DNA of 37,540 nt. Source: Nitrospirota bacterium (lineage in GTDB: Bacteria > Nitrospinota > Nitrospinia > SZUA-224). Shown here piece by piece: positions 8,018 through 15,807 of this stretch. Position 1 is the first letter of the stretch. The number at the start of each line of letters is the position of its first letter. The position numbers were made by a program, and so were the translations under genes. The DNA is taken from NCBI GenBank assembly GCA_003229375.1, contig QIDP01000076.1:1-37540 (forward strand), read 5' to 3'. The notes beneath the pieces are model-generated. The model was not told the origin of the DNA, ran no database searches, and was given only the letters and a program-made list of their open reading frames with translations.

Positions 8018-8440
8018 TTATTTTGGTAAGGAGGGACCTATTTTAATTAAAAAGAGTTCTACTGCTGTTAACTCTTCTTCTATTATTTCTTTAATCTTTT
8101 CCAGCCAGGTTTCGCTGATTTTGTGTATAGCTTGAACCTCGCCGGCATCCAGCCACAATCCTTGGCATTCAGGACAAACATTTATTTTTATGCCAGTTTC
8201 ATGTTCGTATTCCAGGGTATGCAATGTTTCTTTATCACGAGGGCATAGCAAGCTGCTTCTATCAATTTTTGTAGATGCTTCTTCATGTTTAGAATCGATT
8301 TTAAACCAGTCTTTTGCCTGCATTATCTGCGATAGTTCCCCTTTATCAAACCATAAACTACCGCAGCCATGACATTTGTGATAGAGTTTTCCTTCCAGTA
8401 TATGGTTTTTAAACTGGTCATAACATTTCGGGCAATCCAT
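8018..8440 (-). CDS. Double zf-TFIIB zinc-ribbon protein
   Basis: A 140-residue protein with two copies of the zf-TFIIB (DUF2180/COG3809-type) zinc ribbon. The first, at residues 1-40, reads MDCPKCYDQ...CHGCGSLWFDKGEL. The second, near residues 66-105, reads LLCPRDKETL...NVCPECQGLWLDAGEV. In the second ribbon the first CxxC is replaced by CxxD (CPRD), so its metal site has three cysteines plus possibly the Asp. The tail is an amphipathic helix. Family members are uncharacterised. AAGGAG precedes the ATG. The gene is convergent with the flavoenzyme and stands alone on its strand. Confidence 0.75.
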   Translation of the reverse strand: MDCPKCYDQFKNHILEGKLYHKCHGCGSLWFDKGELSQIMQAKDWFKIDSKHEEASTKIDRSSLLCPRDKETLHTLEYEHETGIKINVCPECQGLWLDAGEVQAIHKISETWLEKIKEIIEEELTAVELFLIKIGPSLPK

Positions 8441-8531
8441 TTTGTCTCCTTAAAAGTTGTTTTGAATATTTAATGCCTGTTAAGATTATATATATTAAGT
8501 TCCCTCTTTACAACATAAAAAAAATGGACAT

Positions 8532-8567
8532 CCCCTTTTTTCAAAGGGGGAGACCTGAGTAGTTACA
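8532..8567 (-). repeat. Diverged half copy of the TGTAACTATTCAG element
   Basis: On the minus strand this reads TGTAACTACTCAGGTCTCC, then a C5-TTT/AAA-G4 core, matching the left half and core of the complete copy at 2402-2460 with a few changes. The other end is absent. The remaining part of the 8441-8820 gap holds a promoter (8637-8666) and nothing else I can identify. Confidence 0.65.
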
Positions 8568-8636
8568 TTATTTTAATCTATTTATTGTAACGCCTTAATT
8601 AACAGTATGCTGCAATTCACAGGGAATTGCTGACCC

Positions 8637-8666
8637 TTGACAATAATATCATTGTAAAGGTATAAT
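8637..8666 (+). promoter_or_regulatory. Sigma70-type promoter for the ppiC-surA-flgM-MBL operon
   Basis: Perfect consensus hexamers, TTGACA at 8637-8642 and TATAAT at 8661-8666, separated by 18 bp. This would start a transcript near 8673, about 150 bases before the PpiC lipoprotein gene. Being a perfect consensus match, it is likely to be strong. Confidence 0.7.
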
Positions 8667-8820
8667 AAGTTTGTAAGCGTTCAGCTAAAATCAGAAAACA
8701 TAAAACATAACCATCAATTTAAAGAAAAGGTGTATATGTATAACTTATTGTTTTATTATTTCTTGCTGACAGGTGATAGCTAATGGCCGAACATTTATAT
8801 AGATTTTAAAGGTGAGCAAA

Positions 8821-9774
8821 TTGATAAGAAACTATTCCTTATTATTGATAGGTATGTCGGTATTGGTTTTGTTGTACACTAGTGGATGCGGGGAGAAGAT
8901 TGACAATATCACGGAGAAGAGGGATGAAATTGCTGCCCTGATAAACGGGAAGGAGATACTCTTATCCGAGATAAACAGAGGGGTTGAGGATCTAAAGGAA
9001 AGATATAGATTGTATGAACCAATAGAGGAGAAGAGGCTTAAGGATCTGAGGATGAATGTCCTGAGCCAGTTGATTGAGAAAATAATTCTCTTTCAAGAAG
9101 CAGAAAGAAAAAATATATATGTAACCGATTCTGAGGTAGAGAGCGTGATCAAGGAGATAACGGATGATTATCAAGGAGAAGGGCTTAAGAGGAAACTGGA
9201 GGTTGAAAAGATCACTCCGGATCAATGGAAAGAAAAGATAAAAGAGAGATTACTAATAAAAAAGCTAATAACAGAGGAAGTAAATAAGGGCATCGAGGTG
9301 AGTGATGAGAAATTGAGGGAGTACTATAAGGCAAATTCCGGGAAATACTTTCAGCCGGTGCAGGTGCGGGCACTTCAAATCGTTGTAGGGATAGAAACAG
9401 AGGCCGAAGAGATATATAAGAGGCTTGTTAAAGGTGATAATTTTGCCCGGATAGCAAGGGAGATCTCCATCAGCCCTGAAGGGAAATCAGATGGGGATCT
9501 AGGTTTTTTCAGTAGGGGACAGATGCCTCAGGAGTTTGATGTTGTTTTCGATCTTAAGATAGGTAAGATCAGTAAGGTGATACAGACCCCTTATGGCTTT
9601 CATATCTTTAAGGTCATCGAGAGGAAAGAGGCAAGGAAGATGAATTTTAACGAGGCAAGAGATATAATCAGGAAGAGATTATTAAAGGAGCAACAGGATG
9701 CCAGGTTTAAGGAGTGGTTAAAGGCGCTGAAGGATAAATCAAGGATTATGATAAATGATAAGATACTTTTATAA
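8821..9774 (+). CDS. Peptidyl-prolyl isomerase lipoprotein, PpiC/parvulin type
   Basis: A protein of about 317 residues with a lipoprotein signal (hydrophobic LLLIGMSVLVLLYTSGC, lipid-bearing Cys23), a SurA_N-like helical chaperone region (about residues 40-165) and one parvulin domain (about 175-270; VRALQIVVGI...GKSDGDLGFFSRGQM...TPYGFHIFKVIE). It should sit in the periplasmic face of a membrane and help fold exported or outer-membrane proteins. TTG at 8821 is preferred because AAAGGTGAG lies just before it; a GTG at 8812 is in frame but has no spacing to a ribosome-binding site. The next gene, a second foldase, overlaps its end by 20 bases, indicating translational coupling. Confidence 0.88.
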   Translation: MIRNYSLLLIGMSVLVLLYTSGCGEKIDNITEKRDEIAALINGKEILLSEINRGVEDLKERYRLYEPIEEKRLKDLRMNVLSQLIEKIILFQEAERKNIYVTDSEVESVIKEITDDYQGEGLKRKLEVEKITPDQWKEKIKERLLIKKLITEEVNKGIEVSDEKLREYYKANSGKYFQPVQVRALQIVVGIETEAEEIYKRLVKGDNFARIAREISISPEGKSDGDLGFFSRGQMPQEFDVVFDLKIGKISKVIQTPYGFHIFKVIERKEARKMNFNEARDIIRKRLLKEQQDARFKEWLKALKDKSRIMINDKILL

Positions 9775-10813
9775 TATTAAATGTCGGAATAGTGAGTTTA
9801 CTATAATTATCTTTGTTGTATCTGTTGTGATCAGTCTCCTCGTCTCTTCCCATGCCAGATGTGAGATTGTTGATAGGGTTGCGGCAAAGGTAAGGGGAGA
9901 TATTATCACCTTGAGTGAGGTCCGGGAAAGGACCCTTTTGGTCAAGGAAAAGATAAGACCGGAGATGAATAAAGATATAAAAATTAAGGATATAGAGAGA
10001 ATGGTTATAGATATGATAATTGCAGAGAGGCTGCAGTTAGATTACGCAAAGAAGATTGGTATAGAGGTTACTGATGAGGATATCTATACAGCGATTAAAG
10101 ACATTAAAGAGAAGAATTCACTGACAGATAAGATGCTTGAGACGCTTTTAGAGAAAGAGGGACAGACTATTGATAATTATAGGGCAAGAATCAGGGAACA
10201 ACTCATTTTATCTAAGGTAGTGGATTACGAGGTAAAATCAAGGATTCGCATTGATGATAATGAGATCAAGGGCTATTACGAGGAGCATCTTAATTTTTTT
10301 CTTATGCCGGAGGAAGTGAATATAAGACATATCCTTTTCCTCTGTAATGAAGATACGAGCAGAGAAGAAGAGGAAAGGATCAGAGAAAAAGTGCTTTCGG
10401 TCCTAAAGAGGGTCCGTGAGGGTGAGGATTTTATTGAACTGGTAAAAATATATTCTGAAGATCCTTCTGCATCCAGTGGTGGGGATCTCGGCTTCTTTAA
10501 AAAGGGTACAATGCTTGCCCCTCTCGAGAAGGTAGCGTTTAGTCTAAAGGTAGGGGAAGTGAGTGATCCGGTCAGGACAAAATATGGTTTTCATATCATC
10601 AGGGTTGAAGGGAAAAAGGAATCAGCTCCCAGATCAATAGATGAAGTTAGAGAAGGGATAAGGAACAGGATATTTGCAGAAAAAATAAAGAAGAGATACG
10701 ATAACTGGATCGCGGACCTTAAAGATGTATCTTATATAGAGATACTCATGCCGGTGGAAAGTGAAAAGGGAGAAGAGAATTTAATGACAGGAACAAAAGG
10801 AAAGAGAAAGTAA
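9755..10813 (+). CDS. SurA-like periplasmic peptidyl-prolyl isomerase
   Basis: A 352-residue protein: signal peptide (residues about 16-35, cleavage probably after SSHARC or nearby), a SurA-type amino-terminal domain opening with EIVDRVAAKVRGDIITLSEV, and a parvulin domain at about 180-285 (NIRHILFLC...SSGGDLGFFKKGTML...TKYGFHIIRVEG). It has one parvulin domain, whereas Escherichia coli SurA has two. It probably chaperones outer-membrane proteins with the lipoprotein encoded just upstream, which it overlaps by 20 bases. The carboxyl tail is lysine- and glutamate-rich. One base separates its stop from the flgM-like start. Confidence 0.87.
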   Translation: MIRYFYNIKCRNSEFTIIIFVVSVVISLLVSSHARCEIVDRVAAKVRGDIITLSEVRERTLLVKEKIRPEMNKDIKIKDIERMVIDMIIAERLQLDYAKKIGIEVTDEDIYTAIKDIKEKNSLTDKMLETLLEKEGQTIDNYRARIREQLILSKVVDYEVKSRIRIDDNEIKGYYEEHLNFFLMPEEVNIRHILFLCNEDTSREEEERIREKVLSVLKRVREGEDFIELVKIYSEDPSASSGGDLGFFKKGTMLAPLEKVAFSLKVGEVSDPVRTKYGFHIIRVEGKKESAPRSIDEVREGIRNRIFAEKIKKRYDNWIADLKDVSYIEILMPVESEKGEENLMTGTKGKRK

Positions 10814-10814
10814 A

Positions 10815-11057
10815 ATGATTATATTCAAGGGGAATCAAGATCAAAGAGAGACTAAAAACCTTAAGAATCCTGCCAAAGGCGGACTGTCTATAAGTAATGC
10901 TTATATGAATGAAGAGGATAATGGATCGGTTAAATTGTTATCATTGGAGATGAGAACAGATTTATTAGTTAAGGTCAAGAGAGAGATTAAAAACAAAACC
11001 TATCGTGTGAAATCAAAAGAGATTGCTGAGAAGATAATTCGCAAGATCGGGGAATAG
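10815..11057 (+). CDS. FlgM-like anti-sigma-28 factor
   Basis: An 80-residue protein whose carboxyl half, RTDLLVKVKREIKNKTYRVKSKEIAEKIIRKIGE, fits the FlgM consensus (sigma28-binding helices with the G/KTY-x-V-xx-xx-IAEKI pattern). The amino half is polar and disordered-looking, as in FlgM. FlgM holds sigma-28 inactive until it is exported through the hook-basal body. No flagellar gene is present in the window, so the partner sigma factor must be elsewhere, or this is a relative with another partner. The gene is packed tightly between the surA-like gene and the MBL hydrolase (stop and next start adjoin), so it belongs to the same operon. Confidence 0.6.
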   Translation: MIIFKGNQDQRETKNLKNPAKGGLSISNAYMNEEDNGSVKLLSLEMRTDLLVKVKREIKNKTYRVKSKEIAEKIIRKIGE

Positions 11058-11813
11058 ATGGAATTGATCATATTGGGTTCAGGGACATGTGTTCCATCAA
11101 AGAGAAGAGGTTCGCCAGGACTGGTTATAAGGGTTGGACGGAAGATACTCCTATTTGACAGTGGCTCTGGTACGCTGGGGAAGTTGATTCAGATAGGGAT
11201 TAGCTATAGGGATATCGATTATATATTTTACAGCCATATCCATCCTGATCATGTTATCGATTTAGTGCCCTTTCTCTTTACTTGCAAATATGGAGATGCT
11301 ATGAGAAAGAAGGATATTCAGATTGTTGCCGGAAAGGGATTTAAGGACTTCTTTAGAAGGCTTAAAAATGTATATGGGGAGTGGATAGAGCCTTCTTCTT
11401 ATTGTCTTACCTTGAAGGAGATCACCGATGAAAGGATCTCCTGCGGTGCCATTAATATAATTGCTAAACCGATGGCACATATCCGGGAGAGTATAGGGTA
11501 TCGAATAGAGTCGGGTGATGGGAGATCCATAGTCTTTTCCGGTGATACAGATTACTGCAGAAACATAGTAGCCCTGGCAGAGGAGGCGGACCTTTTGGTA
11601 CTGGAATGTTCTTTTCCTAATGAGATGAAGGTTGAAGGACACCTGACACCCTCCCTGGCCGGGAGAATAGCCTCTGAATCTCGCTGCAAAAAATTGATTC
11701 TTACTCACTTTTATCCTCCATGTGATAGCGTTGATATCCTAAGCCAGTGTAAAGAGGTATTCGATGGAGAGATTATCCTGGCAGAGGATCTTATGAAAAT
11801 AAGGGTATCTTGA
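11058..11813 (+). CDS. Metallo-beta-lactamase-fold hydrolase, RNase Z-like
   Basis: A 251-residue protein with the MBL metal-binding motif SHIHPDHVIDL, an earlier strand-turn LGSGTCVPSKRRGSPG typical of the RNase Z/ElaC branch, the metal-bridging Asp in FSGDTDYC, and the last His in LILTHFYPP. It is shorter than true tRNase Z (about 300 residues) and lacks its exosite arm, so a general MBL phosphodiesterase or hydrolase is more likely. Its ATG immediately follows the TAG of the flgM-like gene, making it the last gene of the 8.8-11.8 kb operon. Substrate unknown. Confidence 0.82.
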   Translation: MELIILGSGTCVPSKRRGSPGLVIRVGRKILLFDSGSGTLGKLIQIGISYRDIDYIFYSHIHPDHVIDLVPFLFTCKYGDAMRKKDIQIVAGKGFKDFFRRLKNVYGEWIEPSSYCLTLKEITDERISCGAINIIAKPMAHIRESIGYRIESGDGRSIVFSGDTDYCRNIVALAEEADLLVLECSFPNEMKVEGHLTPSLAGRIASESRCKKLILTHFYPPCDSVDILSQCKEVFDGEIILAEDLMKIRVS

Positions 11814-11961
11814 ATATTCTAAATCTTGATGCTATCACGAACAGGTGTATTTGCGGTTCTGGAAATAACACAATATATTGTATACATAGGTAGGTGTCAA
11901 CCAGCATATAGTATGCGGTGTCCGAAAACCAAAAAATAGTAAATGCACTCGTTACATAGTA

Positions 11962-11991
11962 TTGACATTTCGGATAAAAAAGGTTTATAAT
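11962..11991 (+). promoter_or_regulatory. Sigma70-type promoter for the cyclic-di-GMP response regulator
   Basis: TTGACA at 11962-11967 and TATAAT at 11986-11991, both perfect, with an 18-bp spacer. The expected start lies near 11998, 36 bases before the GTG of the response-regulator gene. The rest of the 11814-12033 gap shows nothing else recognisable. Confidence 0.7.
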
Positions 11992-12033
11992 GATTATAAT
12001 ATATACTTATATGCAAGGATATAGGAGTTTAAA

Positions 12034-14466
12034 GTGAAAAAGGAAATCAGGGTAATCGTTGTTGATGATGAGGTTGAAGTAAGAAATTTAATCAAGAGCT
12101 TTCTGGAGCTTGATGGATATCATATTGATATAACCGGTGATGGCTATCAGGCAATAGAGCTAATTGAGAAAAATGATTATGATATTGTCATCGCTGATTA
12201 CAGGATGCCTGGTATAGATGGAATTGAGGTCATCAAAAAGGCAAGAGAGATCAGAAACTATATAGCCGCCCTTCTTATAACCGGTTTTGGAACACAGGAG
12301 ATTGTCCTTGAGGCATTCAAAGAAGGTGATGTCAATAATTACCTCTCCAAGCCATTCGAGAGCAGGGAATTGCGGAGACTGGTCAGATTGTCTATACAGG
12401 AACAGCAAATCAAGAAAAGGGAGGATAATCTCTGGCAGGAACTCATGCTAAAGGTAAATGAGGCAACATTTGAATGTGAGAATAAGAATAAGTTATTAGA
12501 AAGAGATCAGGAGAGGATCAGAAAACTTAATATTCAGCTTGAAAAATTGGCTATTACCGATGGTCTGACAGGACTTTATAACTATCGCTATTTCCAGAAA
12601 CGTATGTCCGAAGAGCTCTCACGTGCTGTGAGGTTTAATCTCTCATTATCTTGCATTATGATTGATATTGATCATTTTAAGGATATCAATGATATGTATG
12701 GTCATCAGATAGGGGATGAGATATTACAGGGACTAAGCGGTATTGTAAAGGATTCTGTCAGAGATATTGATATCGCGGCCAGATATGGTGGAGAGGAATT
12801 CGTCCTGATACTTCCTCAGATAGATATAAAAGGGGCAGGTATTATGGCAGAGAGGCTGAGGGAAAAGGTCGAGTCTCATTGCTTCTCAGATTGCAGCAGA
12901 CCGATAAACATAACAGTAAGTATTGGCGTAGCTACATACCCTGGAGATGGAATAAAAAATGGAAATGATTTGCTGAAGAGAGCAGATAATGCCCTTTATA
13001 AGGCAAAACATATGGGAAGAAACAGGGTAATAATTCGTTCTCCTGCTAAAGGAGATAAAGCCATATTAACCTCTGTTGATAAAGAGAAGGTGGGAGTTCT
13101 TCTCGAGGAAAGATTAAATGAGCTTATGATAATAGATTCTGCTATCCTCGGGATACATCGAAATGTTATATTTGATGATCCTCGTGAGGAAAATCTCAAA
13201 CTGATAGTACGTTGTATCTCTCAGATGGCCTTTAATCCGGTAGCAGCTTACTTCTATGATGAAGTTAATGATCTGCTGATAGGAGGGGTAGATGGCAGTA
13301 TAACCGGGAGGATTAAAAGGTCCCGGATATCTCTGAGTTCCCTTGAGGAGGAAAGCATCCTTTTAAAGATTATGAGGGAGAGATATATCCCGGGAATTAT
13401 AGATATCAGTGTGGTAGAATCATCTGCGGATCTCTCTGAAGGTGAAAAGAAGATATTAAAGGAGCTCGGGATAGGGGATACCCCTCTTGCCATTGTTCCT
13501 TTTACAGGGGAAGACAGATGCAAAGGGATAGTCATAGGGACCAAGGAGGTAATAACTAAAAAAGATATAGATTTCTTAAGAACCTTTATGACACAAGTAA
13601 TTCTTGCCATCGAAAATCTAAATCTCCAGGACAAAAATCGCAAACTTACCATGGAACTTCAGAAAAAGACAAAAGAAATCTCCTATAGAAGGCTTGAACA
13701 GCAGACAATAGAGACCGTTGCTGCCTTAATAAAGGAGATTGAGGCAAAGGATCAGTATACCAAAGGGCATTCGAATAGGGTGGGTATATATTCTGTCTAT
13801 ATTGCCAGGGCTATGGGATTAAGTCCTAAGGACGTGGAGAAGGTCAGGAGCATAGCCATTCTTCATGATATAGGAAAGATCGGCATCCCCAGGAGTACCC
13901 TGCACAAGACTGAAAAATTGACAAAGGAGGAGTATGATGAGATCAAGAGACATCCGGTGAATGGGGTAAATATCCTTGGTAACTGGTTCAAGGAGATGCG
14001 TCCTTCAGTACGCTGGCACCACGAAAGAGAGGATGGTAAGGGGTATCCTGATGGGAAGTCGGGCAATGAGATTCCACAGATTGCCAAAATAATGAATATT
14101 GCGGACTCCTTTGATGCTATGACATCCAAGAGACCATATAGGGAAAAACTCTCTATGTGTGAAATGCTATTTGAAATGATAAGATGTTCTGGCAAGCAAT
14201 TTGATCCTAAAATCATGGAGGTCTTTATAAGAAAATTGACAGAGGAATCTATCGAAATTAAGGAAGATGGGAAGGCATTCTCTGTTAGGCTGAGCAATCA
14301 CAATAAGAAGGATTTGATAAGGCTCCTGAGAGAGAGGGCAGGCGAAGATATAGATCAGGACAATAGGTATAAGGTCGATAGAGACACAGCAGGATATTAT
14401 ATTAATATACTGGAAGGAAAAGCAATCCCTCATGCCGGCCACAGTTGGCACAAAGGGGGATTTTAG
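12034..14466 (+). CDS. Response regulator with GGDEF and HD-GYP domains
   Basis: An 810-residue cytoplasmic signalling protein. Domains in order: receiver (1-120, acidic pocket DDE at 11-13, phospho-acceptor Asp55, Lys in YLSKPFE); coiled-coil linker; GGDEF (about 170-335) with intact GGEEF at 252-256 and an inhibitory RxxD site exactly five residues before it; a GAF-like sensory region (about 350-535); coiled coil; and HD-GYP (about 550-750) with LHDIGKIGIP (His611-Asp612), HHEREDGKGYP (His662-His663) and the DSFDAMTS motif. It can therefore in principle both make and break cyclic-di-GMP, switched by phosphorylation. No histidine kinase is encoded nearby. Start: GTG preceded by AGGAG. The HDOD gene downstream is likely related in function. 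Confidence 0.93.
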   Translation: MKKEIRVIVVDDEVEVRNLIKSFLELDGYHIDITGDGYQAIELIEKNDYDIVIADYRMPGIDGIEVIKKAREIRNYIAALLITGFGTQEIVLEAFKEGDVNNYLSKPFESRELRRLVRLSIQEQQIKKREDNLWQELMLKVNEATFECENKNKLLERDQERIRKLNIQLEKLAITDGLTGLYNYRYFQKRMSEELSRAVRFNLSLSCIMIDIDHFKDINDMYGHQIGDEILQGLSGIVKDSVRDIDIAARYGGEEFVLILPQIDIKGAGIMAERLREKVESHCFSDCSRPINITVSIGVATYPGDGIKNGNDLLKRADNALYKAKHMGRNRVIIRSPAKGDKAILTSVDKEKVGVLLEERLNELMIIDSAILGIHRNVIFDDPREENLKLIVRCISQMAFNPVAAYFYDEVNDLLIGGVDGSITGRIKRSRISLSSLEEESILLKIMRERYIPGIIDISVVESSADLSEGEKKILKELGIGDTPLAIVPFTGEDRCKGIVIGTKEVITKKDIDFLRTFMTQVILAIENLNLQDKNRKLTMELQKKTKEISYRRLEQQTIETVAALIKEIEAKDQYTKGHSNRVGIYSVYIARAMGLSPKDVEKVRSIAILHDIGKIGIPRSTLHKTEKLTKEEYDEIKRHPVNGVNILGNWFKEMRPSVRWHHEREDGKGYPDGKSGNEIPQIAKIMNIADSFDAMTSKRPYREKLSMCEMLFEMIRCSGKQFDPKIMEVFIRKLTEESIEIKEDGKAFSVRLSNHNKKDLIRLLRERAGEDIDQDNRYKVDRDTAGYYINILEGKAIPHAGHSWHKGGF

Positions 14467-14526
14467 GAAATAGATGAAATGAGTCTCTATGGGTGGGTGG
14501 CATGGACAAACTTGTTTGTCCGTGAG
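14466..14526. repeat. 60-bp direct repeat, left copy
   Basis: Matches 14798-14857 over its whole length except for about one deleted base (GTCTCTAT against GTCCTAT). It ends in the palindromic core GGACAAAC-TT-GTTTGTCC, which is also found inside the flavoenzyme gene at 7500-7528. It begins with the last base of the response-regulator stop codon, and together the two copies bracket a 75-codon gene. Confidence 0.85.
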
Positions 14527-14542
14527 GGGATTTTTAGCTAAA

Positions 14543-14770
14543 ATGGTTAATAGTGATATCGAAAAAGGAAAAGAGGAAAATACTGCAGGGCAGGATAATA
14601 CAGAGACATCCACTGTTAGTATGAGTGAACAGATAAAAGAGATAGATAAGGTGGTGGAAGAGAGGTTTTCCGATGTGCTGGATGATGAGATCATGCAGGG
14701 TTTAATGTTGGAGGTAAAGAGGTATTTAAAGGAGAAACTCATGCCGATAAATCGGCACAAAGAGGAATGA
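14543..14770 (+). CDS. Small hypothetical protein between direct repeats
   Basis: A 75-residue acidic protein, MVNSDIEKGKEENTAGQDN..., with a low-complexity amino half and a predicted helical carboxyl half (EIDKVVEERFSDVLDDEIMQGLMLEVKRYLKEKLM). I recognise no family. The frame stays open upstream to 14489, but that extension is pure repeat sequence, so the ATG at 14543 is more likely; its ribosome-binding site is weak (GGGGA about 13 bases before it). Position between two cyclic-di-GMP/HDOD signalling genes and between 60-bp repeats could mean a small regulator or a gene caught in a duplication of the repeat. Reality as a protein is moderately likely. Confidence 0.5.
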   Translation: MVNSDIEKGKEENTAGQDNTETSTVSMSEQIKEIDKVVEERFSDVLDDEIMQGLMLEVKRYLKEKLMPINRHKEE

Positions 14771-14797
14771 AAATTAGTGCTGCGGTGCTGCGGTTTG

Positions 14798-14857
14798 GGA
14801 AATAGATGAAATGAGTCCTATGGGTGGGTGGCATGGACAAACTTGTTTGTCCGTGAG
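14798..14857. repeat. 60-bp direct repeat, right copy
   Basis: Same sequence and orientation as 14466-14526, including the GGACAAAC-TT-GTTTGTCC palindrome. It lies in the leader of the HDOD gene, 61 bases before the start codon, where it can form a short hairpin. Confidence 0.85.
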
Positions 14858-14917
14858 AGATAGGGTGAGATGGGATTTTCTAAGGAAAGACTAAACAGGT
14901 AAGGCAGGTGGCGGCAT

Positions 14918-15787
14918 TTGGGTGATGACAAGAATAGGGTTCAGGAGATTGTAAAGGGGATCACAAATTTGCCAACACTCCCTCCTGTAATGATGCAGGT
15001 ATTATCCCTGATGCAGGATCCGAAGACCACTGCTGACGATATAGGAAAGGTTATTATATCTGATCAAGTGTTGGCAGCTAATATATTAAAGGTAGTAAAC
15101 TCAGCATATTACGGCTTTCCGCGGAAGATTAATACAATCATCCAATCCATACTTATACTGGGATTTGACACAATAAAAAATATAATCCTGACTACTTCGA
15201 TCCTTGATATTTTTTCTGATAAGGAGGAAAAAGGGGGATTTGACAGGGACCGGTTCTGGGAACATGCTATCGCCTGTGGTGTAGCAACCAAGATAATTGC
15301 AGAAAGGATTGGTTGTGTGATGCAGGAGGAATCATTTCTCTCCGGATTAGTCCATGATATCGGCAAGGTGGTCTTAGATAGGTTTTTACACGATGACTTT
15401 AAGAAGATAGTCAAAAAGGTGAATGATGAAAATATTCTCATAATCGATGCTGAAAGATCTGTTTTAGGGATTACACACACCGAAATAGGAAGCTGGCTGG
15501 CCGAGGAGTGGAATATGCCTCATAGTTTTTCACATGCAATAGCCTATCATCATGATCCTCTTTTAGCAAAGGAAGACACTATTATAGTATCAATTGTCCA
15601 TGTGTCAGATATACTATGCCGGGCAATTGGAGCAGGTTCCGGCGGAGATAAAAAGATCCCGAGGATCAACAGAGAGGCGTGGATGAAATTGAAACTAAGT
15701 ATGTCTGCCATTGAATCGATCCTGAAGAGGTTTGATGAAGAGATGGAGAAGGCGAGCGTTTTTATAGAACTTAGCAGGTCCATGTAG
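14918..15787 (+). CDS. HDOD domain protein
   Basis: A 289-residue single-domain HDOD protein: amino-terminal LPTLPPVMMQVLSLMQDP, then VNSAYYGFPRKINTIIQSILILGFDTIKNI, both typical of the family. Many HDOD domains have lost catalytic residues, but this one keeps an HD pair (VHDIGK, His146-Asp147) and an AIAYHHDPL stretch, so some metal binding is possible. HDOD proteins act in cyclic-di-GMP-linked signalling, usually as output or scaffold. TTG start with AGGTGG eight bases before; no alternative start lies close by. It follows the REC-GGDEF-HD-GYP gene and probably works in the same pathway. Confidence 0.87.
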   Translation: MGDDKNRVQEIVKGITNLPTLPPVMMQVLSLMQDPKTTADDIGKVIISDQVLAANILKVVNSAYYGFPRKINTIIQSILILGFDTIKNIILTTSILDIFSDKEEKGGFDRDRFWEHAIACGVATKIIAERIGCVMQEESFLSGLVHDIGKVVLDRFLHDDFKKIVKKVNDENILIIDAERSVLGITHTEIGSWLAEEWNMPHSFSHAIAYHHDPLLAKEDTIIVSIVHVSDILCRAIGAGSGGDKKIPRINREAWMKLKLSMSAIESILKRFDEEMEKASVFIELSRSM

Positions 15788-15807
15788 GAGGTAAGGGCTC
15801 GTATTTT

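Noticed and set aside
11058-11813. True tRNase Z (rnz)
   Set aside because: Too short and without the exosite arm, so only the broader MBL family is supported.
14466-14857. CRISPR-like pair of repeats
   Set aside because: Only two copies 332 bp apart with a gene between them, and no cas genes; they are dispersed repeats, with a third core copy at 7500.
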